In this document: piece by piece, positions 47,188 to 57,198 of the stretch | Numbering within the stretch: the first letter of the stretch is position 1 | How the letters are laid out: each line of letters opens with the position of its first letter | Source of the DNA: Psychrobacter sp. bablab_jr014 | GTDB lineage: Bacteria > Pseudomonadota > Gammaproteobacteria > Pseudomonadales > Moraxellaceae | NCBI RefSeq assembly: GCF_016464015.1 | Contig: NZ_JACDXT010000009.1 | Span: 124,001-188,000 of the forward strand | DNA: 64,000 nt | Reading direction: 5' to 3' | Program-made: the position numbers and the translations under genes | Notes under the pieces: model-generated | The model's input: the letters and a program-made list of their open reading frames with translations, nothing else | Databases searched by the model: none | Told to the model about the DNA's origin: nothing

Positions 47188-48338
47188 TCTGTAATTAAGC
47201 TCACTATTAAATTAGTTTGATCATTCATATTGAATTTTTCTTTTACATATAAATGTGCATTCTTTTTCATAGACTCTATTTTTGGATTATTAAAAATGGA
47301 AATTAAACATTTTTTTATACTTTCACTAGACCCTATATCTATCAAGTAACCATTATATTCATCTTTAATTAAACTTGGTACTCCTCCTACAGGCGTAGCT
47401 ATAATTAACTTTTCCATATACATACCTTCTTGTACTATCCTTGGTAGACCTTCACTATAAGATGGCAAACACACTATATCTACTTCAGATAACAGTTGAG
47501 GAATGTTATCTACCCAGCCCAACCAATGAATATTACTTTTGATATTAGTACATATTAACTTGCACTCGCGTATATAGTCCTGAACCTCAGAGGGTTCAAG
47601 GCCGCCCGCAATAAATATTTCTATCTTTTCCTGATAGTTACTCGGTAAATGACTTATTCCTTCAAGTAACAACTTCAAACCTTTCATTGGAATCAACGCT
47701 CCAGCGAATAAAATCTTAACATTATTAAAATCAATAATTTTCTGAGAGTGAAAATCCTTAAGTTTTTCAAAATCTACAGAAGTATGAGTAACATGTAGTT
47801 TTCTTTTCTTAATAATGAATTTAGTCATATTTTTTTTAGTCTGGCTAGATACGCAAAAGATATCCGTAACAAAAAAATTTAAGAAAAACTTGGTAATAAC
47901 GTTAAAACTATTAGCACTTCCATTGCCCCTACTGTAGAAATATATTCTATAATTTAAATTAAATATCTTCAATAATGAAAGGACATATAAAGCTTTAGGA
48001 GAATTACATAGAATAATATTATCATTATTTTTTGAATTTATCTTTATCATCTTATTTATTTTGTAAAAACAATCAACAAAATACATACTAGCAGATAGAT
48101 ACTTTTTACCAACCTTAAACACATTTAAATTATTTTTTATTTTTACAGTATGAATGGGAGCTTCAATATTTTTAATAAAATTCTTGTCAGTTCCTTCAAC
48201 TGCTAAAACATTTACATTCAACACATGGCTATGTTCTTTATGAATTTTATTTAGTAGTGCAACTGTTGATTGTTGAGCTCCTCCATAAGTACCTACAAAA
48301 TCGAAATAATATAAAGTAGTCATAAATAAAACCCTCAT
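47184..48338 (-). CDS. Glycosyltransferase family 4
   Basis: A 384-residue GT-B glycosyltransferase. The start MRVLFMTTLYYFDFVGTYGG is the typical beginning of GT4 enzymes. The donor domain has VKILFAGALIPMKGLKLLLE and CLPSYSEGLPRIVQEGMYM. The frame extends to GTG 48359, but no ribosome-binding site is seen there; an alternative ATG five codons inside (48323) has AGGG in front. It overlaps wzy by four bases. A+T-rich. Confidence 0.83.
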   Translation of the reverse strand: MRVLFMTTLYYFDFVGTYGGAQQSTVALLNKIHKEHSHVLNVNVLAVEGTDKNFIKNIEAPIHTVKIKNNLNVFKVGKKYLSASMYFVDCFYKINKMIKINSKNNDNIILCNSPKALYVLSLLKIFNLNYRIYFYSRGNGSANSFNVITKFFLNFFVTDIFCVSSQTKKNMTKFIIKKRKLHVTHTSVDFEKLKDFHSQKIIDFNNVKILFAGALIPMKGLKLLLEGISHLPSNYQEKIEIFIAGGLEPSEVQDYIRECKLICTNIKSNIHWLGWVDNIPQLLSEVDIVCLPSYSEGLPRIVQEGMYMEKLIIATPVGGVPSLIKDEYNGYLIDIGSSESIKKCLISIFNNPKIESMKKNAHLYVKEKFNMNDQTNLIVSLITE

Positions 48339-48436
48339 TATTAAATAGCCAGTAAACACTAAGAATTAACTATCAAACTATAGTTATTAATATATTTTCA
48401 AATTATTTTTAAAAGAAAATTATCAGAACGATGTAC

Positions 48437-49318
48437 TTAAGATAATTTCACTTTAATATTATGAAACCTTCTTCTAAAACTTTTTTCCATAGTTTTTATC
48501 GAAAATAACAAAAAATCACTCCAACTAATCTCTGGATGTCTATTTTTTAATTTGAAAACGTTTTTTAAATCCATAACCCGACTATAACTATATAACCTAC
48601 TTAGTATTAAATACTCATAATATTTTCTTTCATCGTCATTTAAAACTGTGTTTAACTTAAAATGAAAAACATGAGTTTTTTCAACTTGTCTATTCAAGTT
48701 AGTTCTATTTTCCGCTTCAACTCTATAAATAGCAGTAATTTTACAACTCTTGACAATTATAAAGCTACTAGCTAGCTTTGCCCATAATGCTAAATCCTCT
48801 CCATTTGTTAAGGAGATATCAAAACCACCTATTTTATCAAAACAGCTTCTATGAACTACAACAACACTCGTCCATATCAAATGCTCCTTTATCGCCTCTT
48901 TGAAGTAATTTTCAATTTTAAAGATGTTTGCTAATCGTGGATGTTTAAATAGCTTCTTGTTATTGGAAAACTTAAAGGAAGTTACATAAACCTTTTCATT
49001 TGGAAATGTAACCATCATTTTATAAATTTCCTTAAGGTGATTTATCTCCCATAAATCATCACCATCTAAAAAAGCAATCCACTCATAACTAGCTTCTTTA
49101 ATACCTCTATTTCTAGCTGCGGAAACTCCTTGGTTTTTTTGATGTATTACTCTAACTCTATCATCATCTATACTTTCAACAATTTTAGTACTACTATCGG
49201 TAGAACCATCATTTATAACAATTATTTCAAATTTTTGATATGTCTGTTTAAGTACAGAATCTATCGTATCTTTTATACTAAGCTCTTTATTAAATAAAGG
49301 TATCACTACAGTAAACAT
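48437..49318 (-). CDS. Glycosyltransferase family 2
   Basis: A 293-residue inverting GT-A enzyme. It has the opening strand FTVVIPLFNKELSIKDTIDS, the nucleotide-sugar site VINDGSTDSSTKIVES, GVSAARNRGIKEA, and the metal-binding DxD equivalent in FLDGDDLW. The C-terminal third is basic and not diagnostic. It lies two bases after the pyruvyl transferase stop, so it is co-translated. Substrate unknown. Confidence 0.88.
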   Translation of the reverse strand: MFTVVIPLFNKELSIKDTIDSVLKQTYQKFEIIVINDGSTDSSTKIVESIDDDRVRVIHQKNQGVSAARNRGIKEASYEWIAFLDGDDLWEINHLKEIYKMMVTFPNEKVYVTSFKFSNNKKLFKHPRLANIFKIENYFKEAIKEHLIWTSVVVVHRSCFDKIGGFDISLTNGEDLALWAKLASSFIIVKSCKITAIYRVEAENRTNLNRQVEKTHVFHFKLNTVLNDDERKYYEYLILSRLYSYSRVMDLKNVFKLKNRHPEISWSDFLLFSIKTMEKSFRRRFHNIKVKLS

Positions 49319-49319
49319 T

Positions 49320-50450
49320 TTAGATATTTATCCCCGTAAAGTTAAGCGCAGCCTGTTTTTTCATTTGTTCTACTTTGATTGGGTAAATATATGTATCTTT
49401 ATTATTTAAAATATTAATCACTTTATGAGCTTTCTTTAATGGATCATAATTACTATTCCATAATCTCTGTTCTCTATTATAAGAAACACTATTAAGGAAA
49501 TCTTCGCACTTCCTATGATATTCATTTAACATAAATGGTGTATTTGAGAAACAAGCAAAAATTGCTGCATGCAAACGTGTGGATATAACAAAATCGCAAG
49601 ACGCTATTTCGTTCCACATTATACGTGTTTGTTTATTGTAACCTACGATCTCATAACTTCTAGGTAAAGCTTTGCTTATAGTTTCTTTTGTTAACTGTAG
49701 ATCACCTGTCATTGGATTTCCATTTATAATAAAAAACTTAAAATGAACATTCTCTTCTTTATCTAAATTCTTTATCAGCTCAACGAGCTTAGCATTTCTG
49801 TTGTATTCATTTTTTATGTTATTAATATCATTGATACTTTCTACAGGACAAACACTAATGCCTATTACTTTTTTATCATTAAATAAAAAATCATTTTTCG
49901 GAACTTCATAAATTTCTGGAAGCAGGGCAGCTAAATCAAATGCATTTACAGGCTCATATGGTAAGTTAAAAGCTGCTAAGTAATCAAAAGACCTCTGATC
50001 TCTAACAGATAGAAAATCTATATTTTTCAGATAGTTAATTGTTGCTTTCTCATCTTCTATTGTTTTGAATGGACCTATTGAAACTCCAATACCTCCAATC
50101 TTAATTTTCGATCCTTTTTTCTTACTTTTGATAGCAAGCTGCTTAATATTGCTAGCTTTTAGTTGACTATGTATAGTTGATCCACCCGCTGATATTAAAT
50201 AGTCAGTTGCTGAAAGTAAAAATTTGTTCTGTAAACTATAAGACCTAGGAATATCAAAAGGATAACCTTTTATTTCTTTACCTACAATCGGAAGGTTGGA
50301 TTTTTTAGCTAAAAATATATTATTACTTTTATGCCAGTACTTTTCAGCTCCCCAAGAAGTTACTTCTAAAAAAGCGTCATCTCCGGTATTACAATGCCCA
50401 TAATATCCTGTAAACAATATTTCAGAGCTAAAGATTTTTTTATATGTCAT
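49320..50450 (-). CDS. Polysaccharide pyruvyl transferase family protein
   Basis: A 376-residue protein of the CsaB/WcaK-type family (PF04230) that adds ketal-linked pyruvate from phosphoenolpyruvate to glycans. Visible family features: LFTGYYGHCNTGDDAFLEV at the start, DYLISAGGSTIH, the central GGIGVSIGPF and SVRDQRSFDYL, and near the end CDFVISTRLHAAIFACFSN with the conserved R-x-H. This predicts acidic pyruvyl groups on the capsule. It is the first gene after the insertion sequence. Confidence 0.82.
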   Translation of the reverse strand: MTYKKIFSSEILFTGYYGHCNTGDDAFLEVTSWGAEKYWHKSNNIFLAKKSNLPIVGKEIKGYPFDIPRSYSLQNKFLLSATDYLISAGGSTIHSQLKASNIKQLAIKSKKKGSKIKIGGIGVSIGPFKTIEDEKATINYLKNIDFLSVRDQRSFDYLAAFNLPYEPVNAFDLAALLPEIYEVPKNDFLFNDKKVIGISVCPVESINDINNIKNEYNRNAKLVELIKNLDKEENVHFKFFIINGNPMTGDLQLTKETISKALPRSYEIVGYNKQTRIMWNEIASCDFVISTRLHAAIFACFSNTPFMLNEYHRKCEDFLNSVSYNREQRLWNSNYDPLKKAHKVINILNNKDTYIYPIKVEQMKKQAALNFTGINI

Positions 50451-50486
50451 AATTAAAACCTTAATGAAACCGATTAAAATATATTA

Positions 50487-51345
50487 GTGCGTGTTGAACA
50501 TTCATAATTTGAGCCAGATATAAGCACAAGCAAGAGCGACCGTATTTTCATAACTCTGCTTGAGCTTATCAAATCTGGTGGCAACCGCCCTATACTGCTT
50601 TAACTTGGCGAAAGCGTTTTCCACTAGATGCCTGGCTTTATATAAGTCCCAGTCCATATGGTCGTTAGAAGACTTGGTGTTTCGTTTTCGAGGGATGTTA
50701 TCATGCGTCCCTGATTGTTCAATATGCGCTCGTAGTGCATCAGAATCATAGCCTTTATCGGCACATAAAACCTCTGTATCGCTCAAGTCAACCTTGTCTA
50801 TTAAATCAGGTGCGACTTTAACATCGTGGGTTGTGCCATCTGATAAAATAAAGGTAATCGGATTGCCATGAGCATCAACTGCCAAATGAATCTTGGTCGC
50901 GCGGCCTGCCACACTTTTACTAATGGATTGTAGATTCTCGTTGCCTCCATTGCTGTACTGATGCGCTTTAATATGAGTACCATCAATGAAGACCCACTCA
51001 AGGTCTGCGTCTTTGATCAGTAACGTAAATAATGCCATCAGCTTATTACTGCGAAACCAGCGCTGGTAATCTTTATAGATGGTATTAGGCTTGCCAAAAT
51101 ACTCGGGTAAGTCGCGCCAAGGACAGCCAACACGCATGCGATAAAGCACGCCTTCAACCGTTTGTCTAAGATTTCCTTTGTCATAGATATTAAGTTCTAG
51201 TAATATAGGTTTCAGTCTTGTCCAGTGTTCATCTTTGAGCATGGTGCGAGGCATAGCGAACGATATCTTTTTTGTGTGAGAACTTAAAGATTAACCGTTC
51301 GCTATTTTTTTTGCCATTAATTTATATCCAATGTTCAACATGCCC
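50487..51345 (-). mobile_element. IS5-family insertion sequence, intact
   Basis: 859-bp element bounded by inverted repeats GTGCGTGTTGAACATT (left, 50487) and, reverse-complemented at the right end (51345), GGGCATGTTGAACATT. TA flanks it on both sides (50485-50486 and 51346-51347), consistent with a TA target duplication. It contains one complete transposase gene and is inserted between wzx and the pyruvyl transferase gene in operon orientation. Confidence 0.88.
50502..51254 (-). CDS. IS5-family transposase
   Basis: A 250-residue DDE transposase in a single uninterrupted frame. Catalytic residues are all present: D91 in FIDGTHIKAHQ, D166 in LCADKGYDSDA and E212 in HLVENAFAKLKQYRAVATRF, the Y-(2)-R-(3)-E-(6)-K-type IS5 signature. 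The N-terminal WRDLPEYFGKPNTIYKDYQRW is the usual helix-turn-helix region of the IS427/IS1031-like group. Since ends and gene are intact, the element may still be active. Confidence 0.93.
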   Translation of the reverse strand: MPRTMLKDEHWTRLKPILLELNIYDKGNLRQTVEGVLYRMRVGCPWRDLPEYFGKPNTIYKDYQRWFRSNKLMALFTLLIKDADLEWVFIDGTHIKAHQYSNGGNENLQSISKSVAGRATKIHLAVDAHGNPITFILSDGTTHDVKVAPDLIDKVDLSDTEVLCADKGYDSDALRAHIEQSGTHDNIPRKRNTKSSNDHMDWDLYKARHLVENAFAKLKQYRAVATRFDKLKQSYENTVALACAYIWLKL

Positions 51346-52778
51346 TACTCTTTCTTAATAGCTTTTATAATACTTAATAAATTTTTGTCAAAAAAAAGAG
51401 CAGTAAATAAGTATAATAAAATAAACACAACCCCAAAAAAAATAATAGTAATAAAATCATTATGAAAATAGGGTTGAGAATATATTTTAACTACATAGAG
51501 AATTAAATATATAACTATACCTATTCCATATAAATGAATAGTATCTTTCATTTGTTCAAGCATTGAATATGAAATAAGAACTCCGCTATAATGCATATTA
51601 ATCATAAATGAAAAGTATGAAAACACAGTAAGTGATATAGCTAAACCAGTAACTTGGAACTGCAACCCTATTAAAAGTATAATTACACCTAAGATTTTCT
51701 TTATAATCTCGGATTTTAAAAATAAATCGCTACGCCCCTTAACTTTTAGTATATTCAAATTATAGACACTAACTGGTCTTACTATAGATGCTAGTGCTAA
51801 TATTTGAAAATATGGTACGGCTGGTAGCCATTTATCGCCAAATACAAATCTAAAACCTTCTTCTGCAACTAAGATTAATGAAAGCATTACTGGTACAACG
51901 CAAAGAAGTAAGAGCTTCATTGTTATACGATAAACTGATTTTAATCTTAAGTCATCATTAATTTTTGAAAACAATGGGTAAGTTACTTTTCCAACTACAG
52001 AAGTAATTTGATTTACAGGGAAGAGACGCATTGTTTCTGCCTGATTAAAAAAACCAACCGCTGCAGGAGAGAAAAATTTACCTATAACTATTCTGTAAGC
52101 ATCGTTATAAATCGTATTAATTAGACCTGATATAGTAAGCTTATAACCAAAGTCAAAATGGTACTTAAAACGATTTTTGTCAAATATCAAAGAAGGGCGC
52201 CAATCAACGAATAACCAATATTGAACTGTAAATGCAATAGCTCGTATTAAATTTAACCAAACTAGACTCCATACACCATAACCTTTATATGCCATTGTCA
52301 CCCCTACTACAGCTGAGATTATAGTAGCAGGAATTTCCAACTTCATTTGCAGCTTAAAGTTCATTTCTTTAGTAAGTTTGGCAGCATGAACTGCTACTAA
52401 AGCTTGAATTACAAATGTTAAAGCGAAGAGACGTACTATATCTGTAAGTATATTCTGATCGTAAAAATAAGCAATATAAGGTGCAGAAACATACACTACC
52501 CCGTATATTAAAAAACTTACTATAATATTAGTTACGAATACTGTAGAGTAATCTGTTTGATCAGGATTTTTAGTACGGATTAATGAACTTGTCATCCCTC
52601 CATCCATAAGGGTTTGGCCTATAGATATGAATATAACAACCATCGCTATAAGCCCAAACATTTCAGGCATCAACAGTCTTGCTAATATTATTTGAACTAC
52701 GAAGTTGATAATTTGCACACTAAATTGTTGTACAAAGTTCCATTTAACTCCAGATATAGCTTGCTTTTTAAGACTCAT
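51345..52778 (-). CDS. wzx: Polysaccharide flippase, Wzx/WzxC type
   Basis: A 477-residue MATE/MVF-like membrane transporter that flips the lipid-linked repeat unit to the periplasm. About 12-14 hydrophobic segments; the start KKQAISGVKWNFVQQFSVQI and ILARLLMPEMFGLIAMVVIF are characteristic of the WzxC/PF13440 group. The stop codon TAG is formed by the TA target site plus the terminal base of the insertion sequence; restoring the uninserted sequence gives TAA at the same codon, so the protein is unchanged. Confidence 0.88.
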   Translation of the reverse strand: MSLKKQAISGVKWNFVQQFSVQIINFVVQIILARLLMPEMFGLIAMVVIFISIGQTLMDGGMTSSLIRTKNPDQTDYSTVFVTNIIVSFLIYGVVYVSAPYIAYFYDQNILTDIVRLFALTFVIQALVAVHAAKLTKEMNFKLQMKLEIPATIISAVVGVTMAYKGYGVWSLVWLNLIRAIAFTVQYWLFVDWRPSLIFDKNRFKYHFDFGYKLTISGLINTIYNDAYRIVIGKFFSPAAVGFFNQAETMRLFPVNQITSVVGKVTYPLFSKINDDLRLKSVYRITMKLLLLCVVPVMLSLILVAEEGFRFVFGDKWLPAVPYFQILALASIVRPVSVYNLNILKVKGRSDLFLKSEIIKKILGVIILLIGLQFQVTGLAISLTVFSYFSFMINMHYSGVLISYSMLEQMKDTIHLYGIGIVIYLILYVVKIYSQPYFHNDFITIIFFGVVFILLYLFTALFFDKNLLSIIKAIKKE

Positions 52779-52820
52779 TATAATTCACTATTTATTTAAA
52801 ATATCAGATCTAAATTATAA

Positions 52821-53843
52821 TTATCCTAAAAACTCAACATACCAGGGCATTACTTTCTCAATGCCTTGAATAATATCGAATTGTGGATCATAGCCTAACG
52901 CATTCTGTATTTTAGTAATATCAGCTTGGCTATGGCGCACATCACCTTCGCGGAAGTCTCTATAGATGGCGTTTTGAGTATAGTTTACGCCATGGAGCAT
53001 TAAACTATCTTGTAGTGCTGTAAATAACGTATTCAATGTCGTACGACCACCTACCGCTACGTTATATACCTGATCTTTAGCGTCATCATCTGCGGTCGCA
53101 GCCAGTATATTGGCCTGTACTGCATTTTCGATAAAATTAAAGTCGCGACTGGTCTCACCATCGCCGTTGATAAATACTTCTTCACCCTTAATCATTGCCG
53201 CGGTCCATTTAGGAATGACTGCCGCATACGCACCATCTGGCGTTTGACGCTTACCAAAGATATTGAAGTAACGCAGACCAATCGTCTTAAACCCATAAGT
53301 ACGCGCAAACACTTCTGCATACAACTCATTAACATACTTAGTCACCGCGTAGGGCGATAGCGGCTTACCGATATTGTCTTCTACTTTAGGGAGTGCTGGA
53401 TGATCACCATAAGTTGAGCTGCTCGCAGCATAAGTAAAGCTGGATACCTCTGCATCACGCGCCGCAGTCAACATGTTTAAAAAACCAGTGATATTAGCGC
53501 TATTGGTTGTAATCGGGTCTTTAATAGAGCGCGGTACAGAGCCTAAAGCCGCTTGATGCAGTACATGGTCGACACCTGCACAAGCCGTCTGGCAGTCTTC
53601 AAAGCTACGGATATCCCCTTCAATAAAACGAAAGTTTTGCCACTGCTCATCACTGACTTGCGACTGTACTTCGTCTAAGTTGTGCTGAAAGCCTGTGGCA
53701 AAATTGTCCAGTCCCACTACAGTCTGATTAAGTTTAAGTAACGTCTCAAGTAAATTTGAACCGATAAATCCCGCAACACCTGTAATCAGCCACGTTTTTT
53801 TATTGTTTAGCAATTCTTGTTTGACTTGCTCATACTTTGACAT
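52821..53843 (-). CDS. tviC: UDP-N-acetylglucosamine 4-epimerase (WbpP/TviC type)
   Basis: Extended short-chain dehydrogenase that interconverts UDP-GlcNAc/UDP-GalNAc or their uronic acids. The 340-residue product begins [20 protein letters not shown], close to P. aeruginosa WbpP, then has the NAD loop [13 protein letters not shown], the catalytic Tyr-Lys in [11 protein letters not shown] and [13 protein letters not shown]. The WbpP-like start decides for ATG 53843 over ATG 53855. Paired with tviB, it supports UDP-GalNAcA synthesis. Confidence 0.9.
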   Translation of the reverse strand: MSKYEQVKQELLNNKKTWLITGVAGFIGSNLLETLLKLNQTVVGLDNFATGFQHNLDEVQSQVSDEQWQNFRFIEGDIRSFEDCQTACAGVDHVLHQAALGSVPRSIKDPITTNSANITGFLNMLTAARDAEVSSFTYAASSSTYGDHPALPKVEDNIGKPLSPYAVTKYVNELYAEVFARTYGFKTIGLRYFNIFGKRQTPDGAYAAVIPKWTAAMIKGEEVFINGDGETSRDFNFIENAVQANILAATADDDAKDQVYNVAVGGRTTLNTLFTALQDSLMLHGVNYTQNAIYRDFREGDVRHSQADITKIQNALGYDPQFDIIQGIEKVMPWYVEFLG

Positions 53844-53873
53844 AGTGCTTTCCATTTTTAAGCTATTGATGGT

Positions 53874-55151
53874 TTATAGACGGATATCAGTATCATCTTT
53901 GGTGAACAAGTATTTTAAGTCATATAATACGTGATTGTCACGACCCAGATCTCGGATAGCAGATACACCCATTTGCGCAAACTCTTTGTGCGCAACGGCT
54001 AGAATAATACCATCGTACTTACCCTTACTCGGTTCAGAGATAGGCGCGATGCCATATTCATGCTCAGCCTCGCTGGCATCTACCCATGGGTCGTACACAT
54101 CGACATCGATATTATATTCTTGCAGCTCGTGTACGATATCGATGACTTTGGTATTACGCACGTCTGGGCAGTTCTCTTTAAAGCTCAATCCCAAAATCAG
54201 TACCTTAGCACCCTCTACCTGAATGCGCTTTTTAATCATGTTCTTAACCAGTTGCGTAGTCACGTATTCGCCCATACCATCATTGAGGCGACGACCTGCC
54301 AAGATAACCTCAGGATTGTAGCCAATCGCTTGCGCCTTATGCGTAAGGTAGTATGGGTCGACACCGATACAGTGACCACCGACCAGACCTGGACGGAATG
54401 GCAAAAAGTTCCATTTGGTGCCTGCAGCTTCTAGTACTGCCTGCGTATCGATACCCATTTTATTAAAGATAACGGCAAGCTCATTGATAAGGGCAATATT
54501 CACATCGCGCTGGGTATTTTCAATCACCTTTGCTGCTTCAGCCACTTTAATAGACGCCGCTTTATGTGTACCCGCAGTGATCACAAGGTTATAGACCTCG
54601 TCTACCAAGTCTGCCACTTCTGGCGTTGAGCCAGCAGTAACCTTTAAAATATTGGTTACACGGTGCTCTTTATCACCTGGGTTAATACGCTCTGGGCTGT
54701 AGCCTGCATAAAAGTCTTGGTTAAAGCTCAAGCCTGACACTTTCTCTAGCACAGGGATACATACTTCCTCAGTTGCGCCAGGATAGACGGTCGACTCATA
54801 GACGACGATATCCCCTTGCTTTAACACGCCGCCGATGGCCTCTGAAGCTTTGATAAGCGGTTTCAGATCTGGCTGTTTGTAGTCATCAATTGGTGTTGGC
54901 ACAGTAACGATAAAGAAGTTGCAGTCTGTTAATTCATTCATATCAGCGCTATAGCTCAGCTGAGTCGCCTCTGCCAGCTCTTCTTCGCTAACCTCTAGGG
55001 TGTGATCGACACCTGCTGCCAGCTCATTAATGCGTTGTTGATTGATATCAAAACCAATCACAGGGCGATGCTTGCCAAATTCAGCCGCCAATGGTAGTCC
55101 GACATAGCCTAAACCAATGACTGCGATTTTAATATCATTAACCGTTAACAT
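53874..55151 (-). CDS. tviB: UDP-N-acetylhexosamine C6-dehydrogenase (TviB/WbpO type)
   Basis: NAD-dependent four-electron dehydrogenase that oxidises UDP-GlcNAc or UDP-GalNAc to the uronic acid. The 425-residue product has an N-terminal Rossmann motif [15 protein letters not shown], central [18 protein letters not shown], the catalytic cysteine in [12 protein letters not shown], and C-terminal [17 protein letters not shown]. It is the closest in type to the Vi-antigen TviB and WbpO. The spacing to tviC is about 30 bases. Confidence 0.92.
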   Translation of the reverse strand: MLTVNDIKIAVIGLGYVGLPLAAEFGKHRPVIGFDINQQRINELAAGVDHTLEVSEEELAEATQLSYSADMNELTDCNFFIVTVPTPIDDYKQPDLKPLIKASEAIGGVLKQGDIVVYESTVYPGATEEVCIPVLEKVSGLSFNQDFYAGYSPERINPGDKEHRVTNILKVTAGSTPEVADLVDEVYNLVITAGTHKAASIKVAEAAKVIENTQRDVNIALINELAVIFNKMGIDTQAVLEAAGTKWNFLPFRPGLVGGHCIGVDPYYLTHKAQAIGYNPEVILAGRRLNDGMGEYVTTQLVKNMIKKRIQVEGAKVLILGLSFKENCPDVRNTKVIDIVHELQEYNIDVDVYDPWVDASEAEHEYGIAPISEPSKGKYDGIILAVAHKEFAQMGVSAIRDLGRDNHVLYDLKYLFTKDDTDIRL

Positions 55152-55208
55152 AGTGGTTCCTCAAAGTGGTTATTACTCATTATTCAAAACTGTATTATCA
55201 ATAAACTG

Positions 55209-57101
55209 TTACGTTGTCTGAGAGTCGTCTTGACGGTATCCTTCAACAAAAGTGGTTAGTTGTGATTTTAACCAAGTCACATCATGTGATCGCGCCTTGT
55301 CAGGCGTTTGCGCTAAAACCTGCTCAATATCTTGTAGCGGAAAGCTGTGCTCCATGGCCTGCATAATCAGTGGGTGCTCAGTTGCTTCAATATTGTCATC
55401 ACCAATGATCAGCTCTTCGTATAGCTTTTCGCCAGGGCGCAATCCTGTAAAGATAATTTCAATATCGCCATTAGGGTGACGCTCATCTTTGACCTCACAG
55501 CCACTTAAGTGAATCATACGCCGCGCTAAATCGACGATTTTGACAGGATCACCCATATCAAGTACAAAGACTTCGCCACCTTTTGCCATTGCGCCCGCTT
55601 GAATCACCAAGTTGGCTGCTTCAGGAATGGTCATAAAGTAGCGTGTGACATCAGGATGAGTGACCGTAATCGGCAAACCTTGCTCGATTTGTTTGGTAAA
55701 AACAGGAACCACAGAGCCAGAAGACCCAAGCACATTACCAAAGCGCACCATGCTGATACAGGTCTTGGTATTGTCTTGGCTAAGTCCTTGGCAGGTCAGC
55801 TCTGCTAAGCGCTTGGTCGCCCCCATGACATTGGTGGGGCGCACTGCCTTATCGGTTGAAATAAGGACAAAAGTCTCAACCTCTGCACGAATGGCTGCCC
55901 GCGCACAGTGATAAGTACCTTTGGTATTATTAATTAAGCCTTCGAAAGGGTTGAACTCTACGATGGGTACATGCTTGTAAGCGGCAGCGTGATAGACAGT
56001 TTGTATGCCATGCTCACCGCACACGCGGTACAGCTTATCTTCATTAGTAACATTACCAATAAGTGCGATAATTTGAATCTCTTGGTAATCAGGTGTATTT
56101 CGTTGTTTAGCGAGCAGCTCTTGATGGATACTATAGAGCGCAAATTCAGACAATTCGTATAATATCAAGCACTTCGGCTTATTTTTAATGATTTGTCGGC
56201 ACAGCTCGCTACCGATAGAGCCGCCTGCACCCGTTACCAAGACGTTCTTACCTGTGATATTTCTGGCAAGCAGCTTTTCATCAGGCTCTACAGTTTGTCT
56301 GTCAAGTACGTCGAGAATGTCAATACGACGCATATGGCTGACGGTTACCTTTTCATCCGCAATCTCTTCTAGACTTGGTAGTTCTTTGATTTTTATAGAA
56401 ATATCAGCCAGCTTGTTAATGATCTGACGTTTGCGCGCCCGACTGATAGATGGCACTGCCAAGAAAACTTGCGCAATATTTAATTTATCCACTAACGTCA
56501 TTAAATCTTGTGCCGCATAAATTTGCTTACCTAGAATGTAAGCATCGGTCAGTTGTGGATCATCGTCGACGAAGCCAACGACATTATATTTATGTGAATA
56601 TTTCAGACTTTCTAATAGCTTTTGTCCTGCAAGGCCTGCGCCATAGATAACTACATTATCAAGCTCTAAGGCGTTTTGGTAAGACTGAGGACCGCTACGC
56701 AAACGGGTTAGTAGCTCTTTTATCGTGAGCCGACTGTTCCATAACCAAATAAAAAACAAAAACAAAAATATAATGGGTACTGAACGAGGCATCGTCGGTA
56801 GTATGTCAAGATACAAAATCGCTTCGTACAATACAATCAAGACAAGAAATAGCTGTAAAACGCGCCCCATTAATGCATCAAAAAAACCGCGCGCCACGCC
56901 TTTATAAAATTTGATGAGGTGTAGACCAATCAGCGGTATTAATGCGTAAAAACACAACGCCCAAAAAGGCACATGAGTGTCCATATAACCAAAGCGTAGC
57001 GACAAGGCAAAAAATAGGCACAACACGGCCATAAAGAAATCGGCAGTCGCTAAGATACTTTTTTTGACAAAACGAGGCAGCCCTAAAAGCTTATTAACCA
57101 T
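55209..57101 (-). CDS. UDP-GlcNAc 4,6-dehydratase, membrane type (PglF/WbpM/CapD)
   Basis: A 630-residue enzyme making UDP-4-keto-6-deoxy-GlcNAc, the first step to diacetylbacillosamine or similar sugars. It has four N-terminal membrane spans within about 115 residues, a CoA/nucleotide-binding-like domain (VVIYGAGLAGQKLLESLK), and a C-terminal short-chain dehydrogenase domain with TGAGGSIGSELCRQI and STDKAVRPTNVMGATKRLAE. Whether it retains configuration (PglF/WbpM-like) is inferred from context with the PglD/PglE-like genes 12 kb downstream. Confidence 0.9.
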   Translation of the reverse strand: MVNKLLGLPRFVKKSILATADFFMAVLCLFFALSLRFGYMDTHVPFWALCFYALIPLIGLHLIKFYKGVARGFFDALMGRVLQLFLVLIVLYEAILYLDILPTMPRSVPIIFLFLFFIWLWNSRLTIKELLTRLRSGPQSYQNALELDNVVIYGAGLAGQKLLESLKYSHKYNVVGFVDDDPQLTDAYILGKQIYAAQDLMTLVDKLNIAQVFLAVPSISRARKRQIINKLADISIKIKELPSLEEIADEKVTVSHMRRIDILDVLDRQTVEPDEKLLARNITGKNVLVTGAGGSIGSELCRQIIKNKPKCLILYELSEFALYSIHQELLAKQRNTPDYQEIQIIALIGNVTNEDKLYRVCGEHGIQTVYHAAAYKHVPIVEFNPFEGLINNTKGTYHCARAAIRAEVETFVLISTDKAVRPTNVMGATKRLAELTCQGLSQDNTKTCISMVRFGNVLGSSGSVVPVFTKQIEQGLPITVTHPDVTRYFMTIPEAANLVIQAGAMAKGGEVFVLDMGDPVKIVDLARRMIHLSGCEVKDERHPNGDIEIIFTGLRPGEKLYEELIIGDDNIEATEHPLIMQAMEHSFPLQDIEQVLAQTPDKARSHDVTWLKSQLTTFVEGYRQDDSQTT

Positions 57102-57198
57102 ATGCTGTGTTCGGCCTATAAAGTTTTTATTGATTCGACCCCAACAAAGATGTTAGAGCCGTGTTTATACAGATAATACTCAGCAGCGATACTGGTGA

